Notes under the pieces: generated by a model | The model's input: the letters and a program-made list of their open reading frames with translations, nothing else | Database searches by the model: none | Told to the model about the DNA's origin: nothing | Assembly (NCBI GenBank): GCA_902805555.1 | Contig: CADCSY010000024.1 | Coordinates: 16,406 to 80,405, forward strand | Source of the DNA: an uncultured Acidimicrobiales bacterium | GTDB lineage: Bacteria; Actinomycetota; Acidimicrobiia; Acidimicrobiales; CADCSY01 | Direction of reading: 5' to 3' | Length of the DNA: 64,000 nt | Translations under genes and position numbers: made by a program | In this document: piece after piece, positions 53,737 through 62,578 of the stretch | Numbering within the stretch: position 1 is the stretch's first letter | Layout of the letters: each line of letters starts with the position of its first letter

Positions 53737-54375
53737 TTGATCAAGCCGCTGCTGCGGGGGCGCATCCACGTCGCGGCGTTCGTGGCGTCCATCCCGGCCG
53801 GCGCGATCCTCCTGGCCAACGCGTCACCGGGGCGCAGCGCGGCGGGGGCCCTCGTCTACGCGCTGAGCCTCACCGCCCTGTACGGCGCCAGCAGCGCCTA
53901 CCACCGGCTCGGCCGCACCGTCCGGTCGCAGCGCTGGCTGCGCCGGATCGACCACGGCACGATCTACGTGCTGATCGCCGGGACCTACACGCCGATCTGC
54001 CTGCTCGTGCTCGACGGCGCCACCCGCTGGCTCCTGCTCGGCGCGATGTGGTCGGCAGCGGCGATCGGCTTCTCCTTGAAGCTCGTCCGCTTCGACGGCA
54101 GCCACTGGCTCGGCTCGTTGCTCTACGCCGGCATGGGATGCGCTGCGTTCGTGGCGGCGCCCCAGCTCGTCACCCGGCTCCCGGCGTGGGTGTGGGGGCT
54201 GCTCGGCGCCGGTGGGGCGATCTACGGCATCGGGGCCCTCGTCCTGGCCCGCCGCTGGCCGGACCCGCGACCGAGGGTCTTCGGCTACCACGAGATCTGG
54301 CACACGCTGGTCGTCGTGGCCGGGGCCTGCCACTACGCGGCGGTGCTCCACGTGGTGGGCTCGCCACCCACCTGA
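53737..54375 (+). CDS. Hemolysin III family (PAQR-like) membrane protein
   Basis: A 212-residue seven-helix protein of the hemolysin-III/YqfA/PAQR family. Conserved residues: SSAYHRLGR (first His), RIDHGTIYVLIAGTYTPICL, and the C-terminal HEIWHTLVVVAGACHYAAVL with three His, the predicted zinc site. Function unknown; some members act in stress or lipid homeostasis. Start is uncertain. TTG 53737 is the first standard start in frame, but the frame is open for at least 100 nt upstream, and TACCGT (53653-53658) is followed 6 nt later by in-frame ATC 53665, the spacing used by leaderless genes here. No Shine-Dalgarno precedes TTG 53737. Confidence 0.85.
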   Translation: MIKPLLRGRIHVAAFVASIPAGAILLANASPGRSAAGALVYALSLTALYGASSAYHRLGRTVRSQRWLRRIDHGTIYVLIAGTYTPICLLVLDGATRWLLLGAMWSAAAIGFSLKLVRFDGSHWLGSLLYAGMGCAAFVAAPQLVTRLPAWVWGLLGAGGAIYGIGALVLARRWPDPRPRVFGYHEIWHTLVVVAGACHYAAVLHVVGSPPT

Positions 54376-54401
54376 GCCGGCGGGACCGGCGCCCCCCTGG
54401 G

Positions 54402-55244
54402 TCAGACGGCGCCAACGAGCGACGCACAGCGGTCGAGCAGCGGCAGGACGGCGTCAGCGTGGGCCGAAGGCAGCCCGACGATGACCTCCCCCACCCCGGC
54501 CTCCGCGTAGTCCTGCAGCGTCTCGGGCTTGGGTCGGACCCCGAAGACCTTGAGGAGCAGCGACTCGGGGTCCCGCCCCGCCTCGGTCGCCGCCTGTCGC
54601 AGCTCGGTGATCCGGTCCCTGACCACGCCCCTCCCGCCGATGGGCATGAAGCCGTCGCAGTACTCGACGACGTGGCGGAACGTCACGGGTCCCCCGGCGC
54701 CCCCGAGGAGGATCGGCGGGTGGGGCCGCTGCACGGGCTTGGGCCACGACCAGCTCGGCTCGAGGTGCACGTGGTCGCCCTCGAAGGCGGCCTCGTCCTG
54801 CGTCCACAGCGCCTTCATGGCGAGGACGTGCTCGCGGGCCACGGCCCTGCGTCGGGCCGGATCCACGCCGTGCTGCGCCATCTCGTCCTCGTTCCAGCCC
54901 ACCCCGATGCCGAAGACGAACCTGCCGCCGGAGAGCACGTCGAGGCTGGCCACCGCCTTCGCGGTGACGATCGGGTCCCGCTGGGCCACCAGGCAGATGC
55001 CGGTGCCCAGCTCGATGCGGTCGGTGGCGACGGCCGCAGCCGTCAGCGCCAGGAACGGGTCGAGCGTCCGCTTGTACTCCTCGGGCAGCTCGCCGCCGGC
55101 CGGGTAGGGGGTGCGCCTCGACACCGGGATGTGGGTGTGCTCGGGGAAGTAGAGCGAGTGCAGCCCACGCTCCTCGACCGCCCGGGCCAGCTCCACCGGA
55201 CCGATCGAGCGGTCGGTCGGGAACAGCATCACGCCGATGTCCAT
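54402..55244 (-). CDS. LLM-class F420-dependent oxidoreductase
   Basis: A 280-residue luciferase-like TIM-barrel enzyme. Typical segments are IGVMLFPTDRSIGPVELARAVEERGL, SLYFPEHTHIPVSR, RIELGTGICLVAQRDPIVTAKAVASLDVLSGGRFVFGIGVGWNEDE and RPHPPILLGGAGG. The pattern places it among F420-dependent actinobacterial dehydrogenases or reductases, but the electron donor F420 or FMN is not proved. Substrate unknown. ATG 55244 has GGGAGA 4 nt upstream. Convergent with the hemolysin III gene (26 nt). Downstream of an ArsC-like gene on the same strand. Confidence 0.9.
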   Translation of the reverse strand: MDIGVMLFPTDRSIGPVELARAVEERGLHSLYFPEHTHIPVSRRTPYPAGGELPEEYKRTLDPFLALTAAAVATDRIELGTGICLVAQRDPIVTAKAVASLDVLSGGRFVFGIGVGWNEDEMAQHGVDPARRRAVAREHVLAMKALWTQDEAAFEGDHVHLEPSWSWPKPVQRPHPPILLGGAGGPVTFRHVVEYCDGFMPIGGRGVVRDRITELRQAATEAGRDPESLLLKVFGVRPKPETLQDYAEAGVGEVIVGLPSAHADAVLPLLDRCASLVGAV

Positions 55245-55301
55245 CACGTCTCCCCCTCGGCGCACCGGCCGATCAGCGTCTGGCCCCCGCCCGGGGCGTC
55301 G

Positions 55302-55646
55302 TCACAGCAGCTCGATGATGGCCTCCGGCGGGCGGCCGAGCGCAGCCCGGCCGTCGTCGGCCACGAGGATCGGCCGCTCGATGAGCGCCGGGTTCGCGAC
55401 CATCACCTCGAGCCAGGCGGAGCGGTCGAGGGGGAGCTCGGCGAGGCCGAGACCCATCGACGTCGCGTCACCGGTCCTGGCGATCTCCCACGGCTGGCGG
55501 TCGAGGGCCGTGCACACAGCGTCGAGCTCCTCGACCGTGGGCACATCCTCGAGGTAGCGCCGCTCTGCGTACGGCTGGCCGCGATCCTCCAGCAGCTGCT
55601 TGGCGGCACGGCTCTTCGAGCAGCGGGGGTTGTGCCACAGCTCCAC
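55302..55646 (-). CDS. ArsC/Spx-family protein (arsenate reductase-like)
   Basis: A 114-residue thioredoxin-fold protein of the ArsC/YffB/Spx family. N-terminus VELWHNPRCSKSRAAKQLLEDRG has the single active Cys (N-P-R-C-S-K-S-R) used by glutaredoxin-dependent arsenate reductases. NPALIERPILVADDGRAALGRPPEAI near the C-terminus carries the conserved R-P-I. So a functional ArsC-like enzyme is plausible, though no other arsenic genes are near, and Spx-like regulators share the fold. GTG 55646 lies 6 nt after CATCCT. The gap to the LLM gene is 57 nt. Confidence 0.87.
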   Translation of the reverse strand: MELWHNPRCSKSRAAKQLLEDRGQPYAERRYLEDVPTVEELDAVCTALDRQPWEIARTGDATSMGLGLAELPLDRSAWLEVMVANPALIERPILVADDGRAALGRPPEAIIELL

Positions 55647-55731
55647 GACGGCAGGATGCCACGGCGACGGACGGCGAGCAGGTACGGCGCCAGCGGTCCC
55701 ACCGACCGCCCCGGCGCAGGACCGACTCCCC

Positions 55732-56679
55732 TCAGGCGAGGCAGCGCAAGGGACGTCCGCCGTTGTAGGCGACCATGTCGGCGAAGGCGGCGACCACGTC
55801 GATGGGCTCCCCGGGGGCGCCCCCGTCGAGCTCTGCGTAGGCGCGGTGGAGGTTCCCGACGATGCGCTCGGCGTCGAGGAGGTCGGCGTAGGGCCCGAGG
55901 TCGGCCTGGCGGGCCGCCTCGAGCGGCGACGCCCCGGCGGCGTGGGCGTCCGCAGCCAGGTCCTGGACGAGCCTGAGGTAGCCGGCGACGGCGTCGATCG
56001 AGTCGGGCCCGCACACAGCTCCGTGGCCGGGGACGATCGTCTGCGCACCGAGCGCCCTGACCCGGTCGAGGGCCACCAGCGCGCCCGCCACCGATCCCAT
56101 GAGCACGAACGGGGTGCCGCCGTTGAACACGAGGTCGCCGGCGTAGAGCACCGAGCGCTCGGGCACCCACGCGACCACGTCACCGGTGGTGTGGGCGGGC
56201 GTCCCCACGTGGTGGAGCTCCACCCGGAGGTCGTCGACGTGCACGTCGAGGCGCTCGTCGAAGGTGACGAACGGCGGTGACGGCTCGAGCTCCCCCCACT
56301 CGACCTCACCGAAGACCGCCTCCAGGCCCCCGATCCTGGTGGCGAGCACGCCCTCCCGGCACCGGCGGTGGCCGATCACCGTCGCCTCGGGGAGGAGGCA
56401 GTTGCCGTTGGTGTGGTCGCCGTGGTGGTGGGTGTTGACGAGCGTGCGGATGGGCCGGTCGGAGACGGCGGCGACCGCGTTCAGCAACCCCCGGGTGCGG
56501 CGCTCGGTCGAGCAGGTGTCGATGGCGACGACGCCCGTCGAACCGACGAGGAACCCGGTGTTGTTGATCCACCAGCTGCCGTCGGGCTGCACGTAGGCGA
56601 AGAGGCCGTCCGCCACCTCGACCACCTGCGGCGGGGGCAGGTGGTCGGCGTGGGGGTCGTGCGTGGAGGGAGCGCCCAT
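55732..56679 (-). CDS. MBL-fold metallo-hydrolase
   Basis: A 315-residue metallo-beta-lactamase-fold hydrolase. The metal motif is [18 protein letters not shown] (H-x-H-x-D-H), followed by [33 protein letters not shown] with the next His and the bridging Asp, and [13 protein letters not shown] with the last His. The N-terminal [25 protein letters not shown] is typical of alkyl sulfatase-like or quinoprotein-relay SoxH-type members. Substrate unknown. No signal peptide. ATG 56679 lies 6 nt after TAGCGT. Confidence 0.88.
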   Translation of the reverse strand: MGAPSTHDPHADHLPPPQVVEVADGLFAYVQPDGSWWINNTGFLVGSTGVVAIDTCSTERRTRGLLNAVAAVSDRPIRTLVNTHHHGDHTNGNCLLPEATVIGHRRCREGVLATRIGGLEAVFGEVEWGELEPSPPFVTFDERLDVHVDDLRVELHHVGTPAHTTGDVVAWVPERSVLYAGDLVFNGGTPFVLMGSVAGALVALDRVRALGAQTIVPGHGAVCGPDSIDAVAGYLRLVQDLAADAHAAGASPLEAARQADLGPYADLLDAERIVGNLHRAYAELDGGAPGEPIDVVAAFADMVAYNGGRPLRCLA

Positions 56680-56685
56680 GCGGCG

Positions 56686-56691
56686 ACGCTA
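56686..56691 (-). promoter_or_regulatory. Leaderless -10 element for the MBL hydrolase gene
   Basis: TAGCGT on the minus strand ends 6 nt before ATG 56679. Confidence 0.6.
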
Positions 56692-56805
56692 CGTCGGACC
56701 GGGATCCGTCCGACAGCGAGCACCACCCCGTCCGGTGCCACCTCGGGCCAGGGGTGACGTGGCGGCCGGAGCGTGCTGCGGTCGTCCCCGGCAGGTCGGG
56801 GCCGG

Positions 56806-57498
56806 TCAGGCGGGCGGCCCGTCGTCGACCTCGAACCCGAGGGCGGCCAGGACGGGCCGCGCGAGGGGGACGACCTGGTCGCTCCCGATCGTCGAGCCGC
56901 GGAGGGCGTCAGCGGCGAGGCTGCCCTCGAAGGTGGAGCCGTGGAGGGCGCAGTCGGTGAAGGTCGCCTTCGAGAGCTGGCACCGGTCCAGCGTGCAGCC
57001 GAGCAGTCGGCAGCCGACGACCCGGGCGGCGGTGAGGTCCGCCCCGGTGAGGTCGCAGTCGAGGAGGTCGCAGTGCCCCAGGTCGGCCATGCGGAGGCCG
57101 GCACCGGCCAGCTTGCAGTCGACGAAGGTCACGTCGCGCAGCCGCGTGGCGGCCAGCGACACCCCCGTCATCCGGCAGCGCTCGAAGCGGACCCGCACGA
57201 GGTCGGCCCCCTCGATCTCGGCACCGGACACCTCGCAGTCCTCGAGCACCACGTCCATGAGCCGGAGCCGTTCGAGGCGAGCTGCGGTCAGCCGGAGCCC
57301 CACCAGCCTGCTGCCGACGATCTCCACGTCCTCCGCCTCGTCGTCGTGGACGACCCCGCCGAGGAGGAGGACGGACTCGAGGGCCTCGTCCGGCGTCAGC
57401 ACGACCTCGCGCCGCTCGTCGAGCGCAGGGGCGAGGCGGGGCTGCTCCACGGGCGGTCGCGGCCGGGGGGCGGAGGTGGGCGGGGGGCGGCGGGGCAC
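56806..57498 (-). CDS. Pentapeptide-repeat protein
   Basis: A 230-residue protein with a pentapeptide (A/C-D/N-L-x-x-like) right-handed helix from about residue 60 to 200: repeats such as [31 protein letters not shown] and [30 protein letters not shown]. The N-terminal 40 residues are Pro-rich and disordered. Pentapeptide proteins can mimic DNA (gyrase protection) or act as scaffolds; nothing here favours one. GTG 57498 is used because the frame is open to 58047 but antisense to maf; GAGACT lies 7 nt upstream. Divergent from maf. Confidence 0.85.
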   Translation of the reverse strand: MPRRPPPTSAPRPRPPVEQPRLAPALDERREVVLTPDEALESVLLLGGVVHDDEAEDVEIVGSRLVGLRLTAARLERLRLMDVVLEDCEVSGAEIEGADLVRVRFERCRMTGVSLAATRLRDVTFVDCKLAGAGLRMADLGHCDLLDCDLTGADLTAARVVGCRLLGCTLDRCQLSKATFTDCALHGSTFEGSLAADALRGSTIGSDQVVPLARPVLAALGFEVDDGPPA

Positions 57499-57631
57499 GA
57501 CCGGGAGTCTCGCCGCCGTCGGCCACCCCTGCCGGCGACGTGCGCGTGGCGCCTTCCGTGCGGGCGCACGCACGGCCGGTCGGGTCACAGGGCCCGGGGG
57601 AGCCGGCGCCGGCTGCTGGCACCATGGGGTG

Positions 57632-58225
57632 GTGGCCGCCCGACGACTCGTCCTCGCGTCGGCGTCGCCGGCCCGGCTTGCGCTCCTGCGGAGCGCCGGG
57701 TTCGCTCCTGAGGTCGTGGTGAGCGGGGTCGACGAGGACGACGTCGACCTCTCCGACCCGAGCGCCGCGGTGCTCCAGCTGGCGGAGCGCAAGGCCGGGG
57801 CGGTGGCGGCGGGCGTGGACGACGGCTTCGTCGTCGGGTGCGACTCGATGCTGGAGCTCGACGGGATCGCCCTCGGGAAGCCGTCGGGGCCGGCGGAGGC
57901 GACTGCCCGGTGGCACGCCATGCGGGGGCGGTCGGGCGTGCTCCGCACCGGGCACTGCGTGATCGACGGTGCGACCGGGGCGAGCGCCTCGGACGTCGGA
58001 GCCACCACGGTGCGCTTCGGGGAGCCGAGCGACGCCGAGATCGCCACCTACGTCGGCACGGGGGAGCCGATGCGGGTGGCGGGCGCCTTCACCCTCGACG
58101 GCTTGTCGGCACCCTTCATCGACGGCATCGACGGCGACCACGGCAACGTCATCGGCCTGTCGCTCCCGCTGCTGCGCCGCCTGCTCGGAGAGCTCGGGGT
58201 GGAGGTGACCTCGCTGTGGCACTGA
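57632..58225 (+). CDS. maf: Maf-family nucleoside triphosphate pyrophosphatase
   Basis: A 197-residue Maf/Ham1-superfamily nucleotide pyrophosphatase that removes non-canonical dTTP/UTP-type nucleotides. Opens with [20 protein letters not shown], contains [24 protein letters not shown] with the metal-binding Asp, [12 protein letters not shown] and the C-terminal [27 protein letters not shown], the Maf signature. SPAR replaces the usual SPRR. Overlaps dusB by 10 nt, so they form one unit. GTG 57632 is preferred because CACCAT lies 6 nt upstream and homology begins there; the open frame upstream is antisense to the pentapeptide gene. Confidence 0.92.
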   Translation: MAARRLVLASASPARLALLRSAGFAPEVVVSGVDEDDVDLSDPSAAVLQLAERKAGAVAAGVDDGFVVGCDSMLELDGIALGKPSGPAEATARWHAMRGRSGVLRTGHCVIDGATGASASDVGATTVRFGEPSDAEIATYVGTGEPMRVAGAFTLDGLSAPFIDGIDGDHGNVIGLSLPLLRRLLGELGVEVTSLWH

Positions 58226-59331
58226 GCATCGGGCGCCTCGACGTCGACCCGCCCGTCGTGCTGGCACCGATGGCCGGCGTCACGAACGCCGCCTTCCGGC
58301 ACCTGTGCCGCGGCTACGGCGACGGGCTGTTCGTGAGCGAGATGGTCATGGCCAGCGCGCTGCTGCAGACGAACGAGCGGACCATGCGGATGGTGTCCTT
58401 CGGCCCCGGGGAGACCCCCAGGAGCGTGCAGCTCTACACCGTCGACCCGAAGGTCACCGCCGCGGCCGTCCACCGCCTGGTGGAGGAGGTCGGCGTCGAC
58501 CACGTCGACCTCAACTTCGGGTGCCCGGCGGCGAAGGTCACGAGGAAGGGCGGCGGCGCCGCGCTCCCCGTCCACCGACTCCTGCTCCGGGACATCGTGG
58601 GGGCGGCGGTGGGCGCGGCGGGTGGTGTCCCGGTGACCGTGAAGCTGCGCATCGGGGTCGACGACCGCACGCCCACGCACCTCGACGCCGGGCGCATCGC
58701 CGAGGCGGAGGGCGCCGCCGCCGTGCTCCTCCACGCCAGGACGGCCGAGCAGCTCTACTCGGGTGCGGCCGACTGGCGGGCCATCGGCGAGCTCAAGGCG
58801 GCGGTGACCTCCGTCCCGGTCCTCGGCAACGGCGACATCTGGGAGGCGGCCGACGCGCTTGCGATGATGTCGGGCACCGGTTGCGACGGGGTCGTCGTCG
58901 GTCGGGGCTGCCTGGGACGGCCGTGGCTCTTCCGGGACCTGGCCGACGCCTTCGCCGGCCGTCCGCTGCAGGAGCCGCCCCACCTGGGCGAGGTCGTCGA
59001 CACCATGCTGGACCACGCCCGCCTCCTCTGCGACCACCGCGACGAGCGCTCCGGCACCAGGGACTTCCGGAAGCACGTGTCGTGGTACCTGGCCGGCTTC
59101 CCCCTCGGTGGCGACGTCCGCCACCGCCTGGCCATGGTGTCGTCGCTGGACGAGCTGGCGGCGCTGCTGGAGGCGCTCGACCGGAGCCTGCCGTTCCCGG
59201 AGCACGCCCTGCGCCAGCCCCGCGGGCACACGAACGGTCCCCGGCCGGTCGCCCTCCCCCACCGCTGGCGGGAGACGGCAGAGGACGTCACGCCTCCCGA
59301 GGGCGCCGACCTCGTCGCGTCCGGCGGCTGA
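58216..59331 (+). CDS. dusB: tRNA-dihydrouridine synthase DusB
   Basis: A 371-residue FMN-dependent dihydrouridine synthase. The N-terminus has [26 protein letters not shown] (FMN site); catalytic Cys in [32 protein letters not shown] and [14 protein letters not shown] follow; FMN phosphate is bound by [10 protein letters not shown] and [21 protein letters not shown]-terminal helical domain from about 270. Modifies tRNA D-loop or variable-loop uridines. The GTG start 58216 lies within the last codons of maf, with GGAGG 10 nt upstream. Convergent with the MOSC gene. Confidence 0.95.
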   Translation: MALSIGRLDVDPPVVLAPMAGVTNAAFRHLCRGYGDGLFVSEMVMASALLQTNERTMRMVSFGPGETPRSVQLYTVDPKVTAAAVHRLVEEVGVDHVDLNFGCPAAKVTRKGGGAALPVHRLLLRDIVGAAVGAAGGVPVTVKLRIGVDDRTPTHLDAGRIAEAEGAAAVLLHARTAEQLYSGAADWRAIGELKAAVTSVPVLGNGDIWEAADALAMMSGTGCDGVVVGRGCLGRPWLFRDLADAFAGRPLQEPPHLGEVVDTMLDHARLLCDHRDERSGTRDFRKHVSWYLAGFPLGGDVRHRLAMVSSLDELAALLEALDRSLPFPEHALRQPRGHTNGPRPVALPHRWRETAEDVTPPEGADLVASGG

Positions 59332-59416
59332 GGGGACCGGCCCCCGGGTCGGCCGCCACCGGCACCACACCCGCCGACGTCCCGCACCCCCGCCCGACCG
59401 GTGGGCCCGTGCGCCG

Positions 59417-59989
59417 TCAGACGGGCTTCAACCGGAGCGGCCGGCCGGGCGGGAGCTCGACGTCGATCGGGTCACCGGGCCGGACGACGCCGCCGGAGCG
59501 GACGACGGCCATCACGCCCGCCTTGCGCACCGTCCGGCCCCGCTCGTCCCGCCCCAGGCAGGCGGCCATGAGCCCCTGCTGGATCTGGTCGAGCTGCCAG
59601 CACGGGTTGCGGAGCCCGGTCACCTCGACGACCGCCTCGGCGCCGAGGTGCAGCCTGGCCCCCGTCGGGAGCTCGAGCAGCGCAGTCCCGCTGGTCGTCA
59701 CGTTCTCCCCCATCAGACCGGGGGAGAGGTCGAAGCCCCCCTCCCGCAGCTCGTCGTGCAGCTCGCTGTGCACGAGGTGCACCTGGCGGAGGTTCGGCTT
59801 CACGTCGCCCCGGCGCACGCGCGACCGGTGCCGCACGGTGGCCCCGGCATGGGCGTCCCCCTCGACCCCGTGCCCGACCACCAGGGTGACGGCGTCCTGG
59901 GCGTCCTTGGAGACGGCGTGGACAGGGCTGCGGTGGACGGCCACCACCACGCCTGGCACCACCGGCGCCAGCGGCAGCTGCTGGACCAC
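59417..59989 (-). CDS. MOSC domain protein
   Basis: A 190-residue MOSC-domain protein of YiiM-like type. GVEGDAHAGATVRHRSRV is the conserved entry, followed by DLSPGLMGENVTTSG, LELPTGARLHLGAEAVVEVTGLRNPCWQLDQIQ and AVVRSGGVVRPGDPI. The conserved Cys in NPCWQL is the predicted sulfur- or molybdenum-binding residue. Such proteins reduce N-hydroxylated compounds or carry sulfur; partner unknown. Two in-frame GTGs exist: 59998 lies inside the TACCGT box itself, whereas 59989 is 7 nt after it, so 59989 is chosen. Confidence 0.88.
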   Translation of the reverse strand: MVQQLPLAPVVPGVVVAVHRSPVHAVSKDAQDAVTLVVGHGVEGDAHAGATVRHRSRVRRGDVKPNLRQVHLVHSELHDELREGGFDLSPGLMGENVTTSGTALLELPTGARLHLGAEAVVEVTGLRNPCWQLDQIQQGLMAACLGRDERGRTVRKAGVMAVVRSGGVVRPGDPIDVELPPGRPLRLKPV

Positions 59990-59996
59990 CGGGCGC

Positions 59997-60002
59997 ACGG
60001 TA
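59997..60002 (-). promoter_or_regulatory. Leaderless -10 element for the MOSC gene
   Basis: TACCGT on the minus strand ends 7 nt before GTG 59989. It overlaps the upstream candidate start GTG 59998, arguing against that codon. Confidence 0.55.
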
Positions 60003-60072
60003 CCGGGCGGGCGACAGCCCCCCCGCCCGTTTGTGACCCGACCCGCCGTCTCGACCCCGTGACGTCGCTCCC

Positions 60073-60078
60073 TACGCT
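60073..60078 (+). promoter_or_regulatory. Leaderless -10 element for the GNAT gene
   Basis: TACGCT ends 6 nt before GTG 60085. Confidence 0.6.
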
Positions 60079-60084
60079 GCTCGC

Positions 60085-60579
60085 GTGACCACGTGGCGGA
60101 TCAGGCCTGCGGCGATCGCCGACGTGCCTGCGATCCACGACCTCGTCGAGGAGCTGGCCGGCTACGAGCGCGAGCCGGACGCGGTCGAGGCGACGCCCGG
60201 TGACCTGGCCGCCGCCCTCTTCGACGCCGACCCCAGGGTGCACGCGCACGTGGCGGTGGTCGGCGAGGAGCAGGTGGCGGGTGTCGCCATCTGGTTCGTC
60301 ACCTACTCCACCTGGCGGGGACGGCACGGGATCTGGCTCGAGGACCTGTTCGTGCGGCCCACCCACCGTCGCCTCGGGCTCGGCCGCGCCCTGCTCTCCT
60401 CCCTGGCCGACGTGTGCGCGGAGCGGGGCTACCGCCGGTTGGAGTGGTCGGTGCTCGACTGGAACGAACCGGCGCACGCGTTCTACCGCTCGCTCGGCGC
60501 CCTGCCCCAGGACGGCTGGACCACCTGGCGCGTCACCGGACCGGGGCTGTCCGCCCTCGGCGGTCGACCCGGACCCTGA
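60085..60579 (+). CDS. GNAT family N-acetyltransferase (SSAT-like)
   Basis: A 164-residue acetyltransferase. IRPAAIADVPAIHDLVEELAGYERE is the usual N-terminal of diamine/spermidine-like GNATs, with FVTYSTWRGRHGIWLEDLFVRPTHRRLGLGRALLSSLADVC containing the acetyl-CoA-binding R-x-x-G-x-G/A loop. WSVLDWNEPAHAFYRSLGA is motif B. The similarity to human SSAT2-like enzymes suggests a polyamine or thialysine substrate, but this is inference. Leaderless start from TACGCT. Divergent from the MOSC gene, with 95 nt between starts. Confidence 0.9.
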   Translation: MTTWRIRPAAIADVPAIHDLVEELAGYEREPDAVEATPGDLAAALFDADPRVHAHVAVVGEEQVAGVAIWFVTYSTWRGRHGIWLEDLFVRPTHRRLGLGRALLSSLADVCAERGYRRLEWSVLDWNEPAHAFYRSLGALPQDGWTTWRVTGPGLSALGGRPGP

Positions 60580-60650
60580 CGGCAGCCGGCTCGGGGTCGG
60601 GTCCCCCGGGGGACCACTGCGTCGGAGGTGCGGGCAGCGGCCGGTGTGCC

Positions 60651-60656
60651 TAGGGT
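60651..60656 (+). promoter_or_regulatory. Leaderless -10 element for the His-rich membrane protein gene
   Basis: TAGGGT ends 6 nt before ATG 60663; no Shine-Dalgarno. Confidence 0.6.
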
Positions 60657-60662
60657 CACACC

Positions 60663-62450
60663 ATGATCTCGAGCACGGACCCGGCACCCGTCGTCGAGCG
60701 GGACGAGGCCGACCACACCTCCAGGCCCCTGATCGGCGCCGTGGCGCTGCTGTCGGCGGCGGCCGGCCTCATCCACGCCGCCGTCATCGACTCCCATCGC
60801 GGCCACGGGGCGGCGGCCGGGATCTTCACGGCCATCGCCGTCTTCCAGGTCGGCTGGGCCGCCCTCGTCCTGTTCCGGCCTGACCGCCGCATCCTGGCCG
60901 GGGGCGCTGCGGTCAACGCCGCCATCGTGGCCGGCTGGGCGCTGAACCGGACCACCGGGATCCCGTTCATCGACGGGTTCCAGGAGGTCGAGGCAGTGGG
61001 GCTCTCGGACGCCGTCGGGGCTGCGTTCGAGGTGCTCCTCGTCCTCGGCGTGGCCGCCCTGCTGCTGCCGGCCTCGAAGCGGCAGTGGCTGACCGGGGGG
61101 ATCGCCAACCTGGGCCTCGGCATCGCCGGGGCGACCGTCGCCCTCCTGGCCGTCCCCGCCGTCGCCGGGGCGGGCTCGTTCCACGACCACGGGCAGTCCG
61201 AGCTGGCCGCCCACGGGGACGGTGGACACGCTGACGGGGACTCCCACCACGACGGCGCCGAGGTGGCCGCCGCCGGTCACGACGAGTCGGACCACGACGA
61301 GTCCGACCACGACGAGTCCGACCACGACGAGTCCGACCACGACGACGCCGACCACGACGACCAGTCCGGTGATGTCGTCGTGGCGGCTGCCGGCGACCGG
61401 GACGAAGGAGACCACCACGGCTCGGCTGCGGGCAGCGTCCGCAGGTCAGCCGACGGCCACGGCTCGCCCGGGCACGCAGCCACGCCGCACGGCCACACGC
61501 AGGCGACCGGCGCCCGCGGCCTGAGCAGGCTCGCAGCTGGCCACGGCGACACCCACGCCGACGGCCACACCGGCACCCCCGCCGGCCACACCGGCTCCAC
61601 CGGCTCCACGAGCGGGCACGCGCACACCCCCGCCGGCCGGACCGGCACCCCTGCCGCCCACAGCGGACCTGCGAGTGGGCACACCGGCACCCCGGCCGGC
61701 CACACGGGTCCCGCCGGCGAGCACGCGGACTCCGGCCATCCCGGCACCCACACCGAGGTGCCAGCCGGCGAGACCCGTCCCCCGACCGGGCACACCGGCG
61801 CCCACGGCGAGGGACCCGGGCACGAGCCGGGTCCGTCCTCCGACGGTCACGCCGGTCACGGCACGGTCTCCCCGCCGTCGAGCGGTGGGGTCACCCCCGA
61901 GCAGCAGGCGGCTGCCGACCGGCTCCTGGCCGACACCGAGGCCGCCCTCCCGCAGTTCACCGACGAGGCAGCCCACGCAGCCGGGTTCCGCAGCATCGGC
62001 GACGGCGGCACCGGCACCGAGCACCTGTTGAACTGGGACTGGATCACCGACGACGTCGTCCTCGACCCCAACCGGCCCGAGTCCCTCGTCTACAACGTGT
62101 CCCCCGACGGCACCCGCCAGCTCGCCGCCGCCATGTTCATCCTCCCCCCCGGCGCCGAGGTGCCCGACATCGGCGGGACCCTCACCCAGTGGCACATCCA
62201 CAACAACCTGTGCTTCTCCCCCGCCACCGACGTCGACGGGCACCCCGCACGACGGGTCGTCGGACTCACCTCACCCGAGGGGACGTGCGGGCGCGGCGAA
62301 CGGCTCCCCGACGCCGCCATGCTCCACGTCTGGATCGTCGACCACCCCTGCGGACCGTTCTCCGCCCTCGAAGGCGTCGGCGCCGGACAGGCCATCGACG
62401 AAGCACAAGACCCCGACGCCGACCCCGCCTGCCAGCACAGCGCCCACTGA
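60663..62450 (+). CDS. Five-helix membrane protein with long His-rich linker and uncharacterised conserved C-terminal domain
   Basis: A 595-residue protein. Five helices at about 22-43, 50-71, 77-95, 116-136 and 145-168. Residues 174 to about 420 are extremely rich in His, Asp, Gly and Thr: first a tandem (H)DESD repeat at about 206-232, then HTGTPAGHTG-type repeats. Residues about 425-595 are a soluble domain (LLNWDWITDDVVLDPNRPESLVYN, TQWHIHNNLCFSP, MLHVWIVDHPCGPFSALEGVGAGQ) with several Cys and His; domains like it occur alone in other actinobacteria and have no known function that I can name. The His/Asp linker probably buffers Zn, Cu or Ni. ATG 60663 is leaderless. Confidence 0.8.
   Translation: MISSTDPAPVVERDEADHTSRPLIGAVALLSAAAGLIHAAVIDSHRGHGAAAGIFTAIAVFQVGWAALVLFRPDRRILAGGAAVNAAIVAGWALNRTTGIPFIDGFQEVEAVGLSDAVGAAFEVLLVLGVAALLLPASKRQWLTGGIANLGLGIAGATVALLAVPAVAGAGSFHDHGQSELAAHGDGGHADGDSHHDGAEVAAAGHDESDHDESDHDESDHDESDHDDADHDDQSGDVVVAAAGDRDEGDHHGSAAGSVRRSADGHGSPGHAATPHGHTQATGARGLSRLAAGHGDTHADGHTGTPAGHTGSTGSTSGHAHTPAGRTGTPAAHSGPASGHTGTPAGHTGPAGEHADSGHPGTHTEVPAGETRPPTGHTGAHGEGPGHEPGPSSDGHAGHGTVSPPSSGGVTPEQQAAADRLLADTEAALPQFTDEAAHAAGFRSIGDGGTGTEHLLNWDWITDDVVLDPNRPESLVYNVSPDGTRQLAAAMFILPPGAEVPDIGGTLTQWHIHNNLCFSPATDVDGHPARRVVGLTSPEGTCGRGERLPDAAMLHVWIVDHPCGPFSALEGVGAGQAIDEAQDPDADPACQHSAH
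61281..61355 (+). repeat. Five 15-bp tandem repeats encoding DESDH units
   Basis: GACGAGTCCGACCAC-like units start at 61281, 61296, 61311, 61326 and 61341; the last is GACGACGCCGACCAC. The array is in frame, so copy number can change without a frameshift. Confidence 0.9.
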
Positions 62451-62457
62451 ACCCGTC

Positions 62458-62481
62458 CGGCGGCCCACTCGGGGGCCGCCG
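62458..62481 (+). terminator. Hairpin terminator after the His-rich protein gene
   Basis: Stem CGGCGGCCC/GGGCCGCCG, 9 bp with a 6-nt loop, 7 nt past the TGA. Confidence 0.65.
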
Positions 62482-62578
62482 ACGCGGTGAGGGCACCGGC
62501 ACCTGGTCGGGCGGCGACGGGCCTGGTCAGGTGGGTCCCGCCAGGTCCGCATGACGGGCCTGGTGCCATGCTCCACCG

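Noticed and set aside
61281..61355. Tandem 15-bp units as a possible CRISPR array
   Set aside because: There are no spacers; units are contiguous, in frame and encode HDESD. No cas gene is present.
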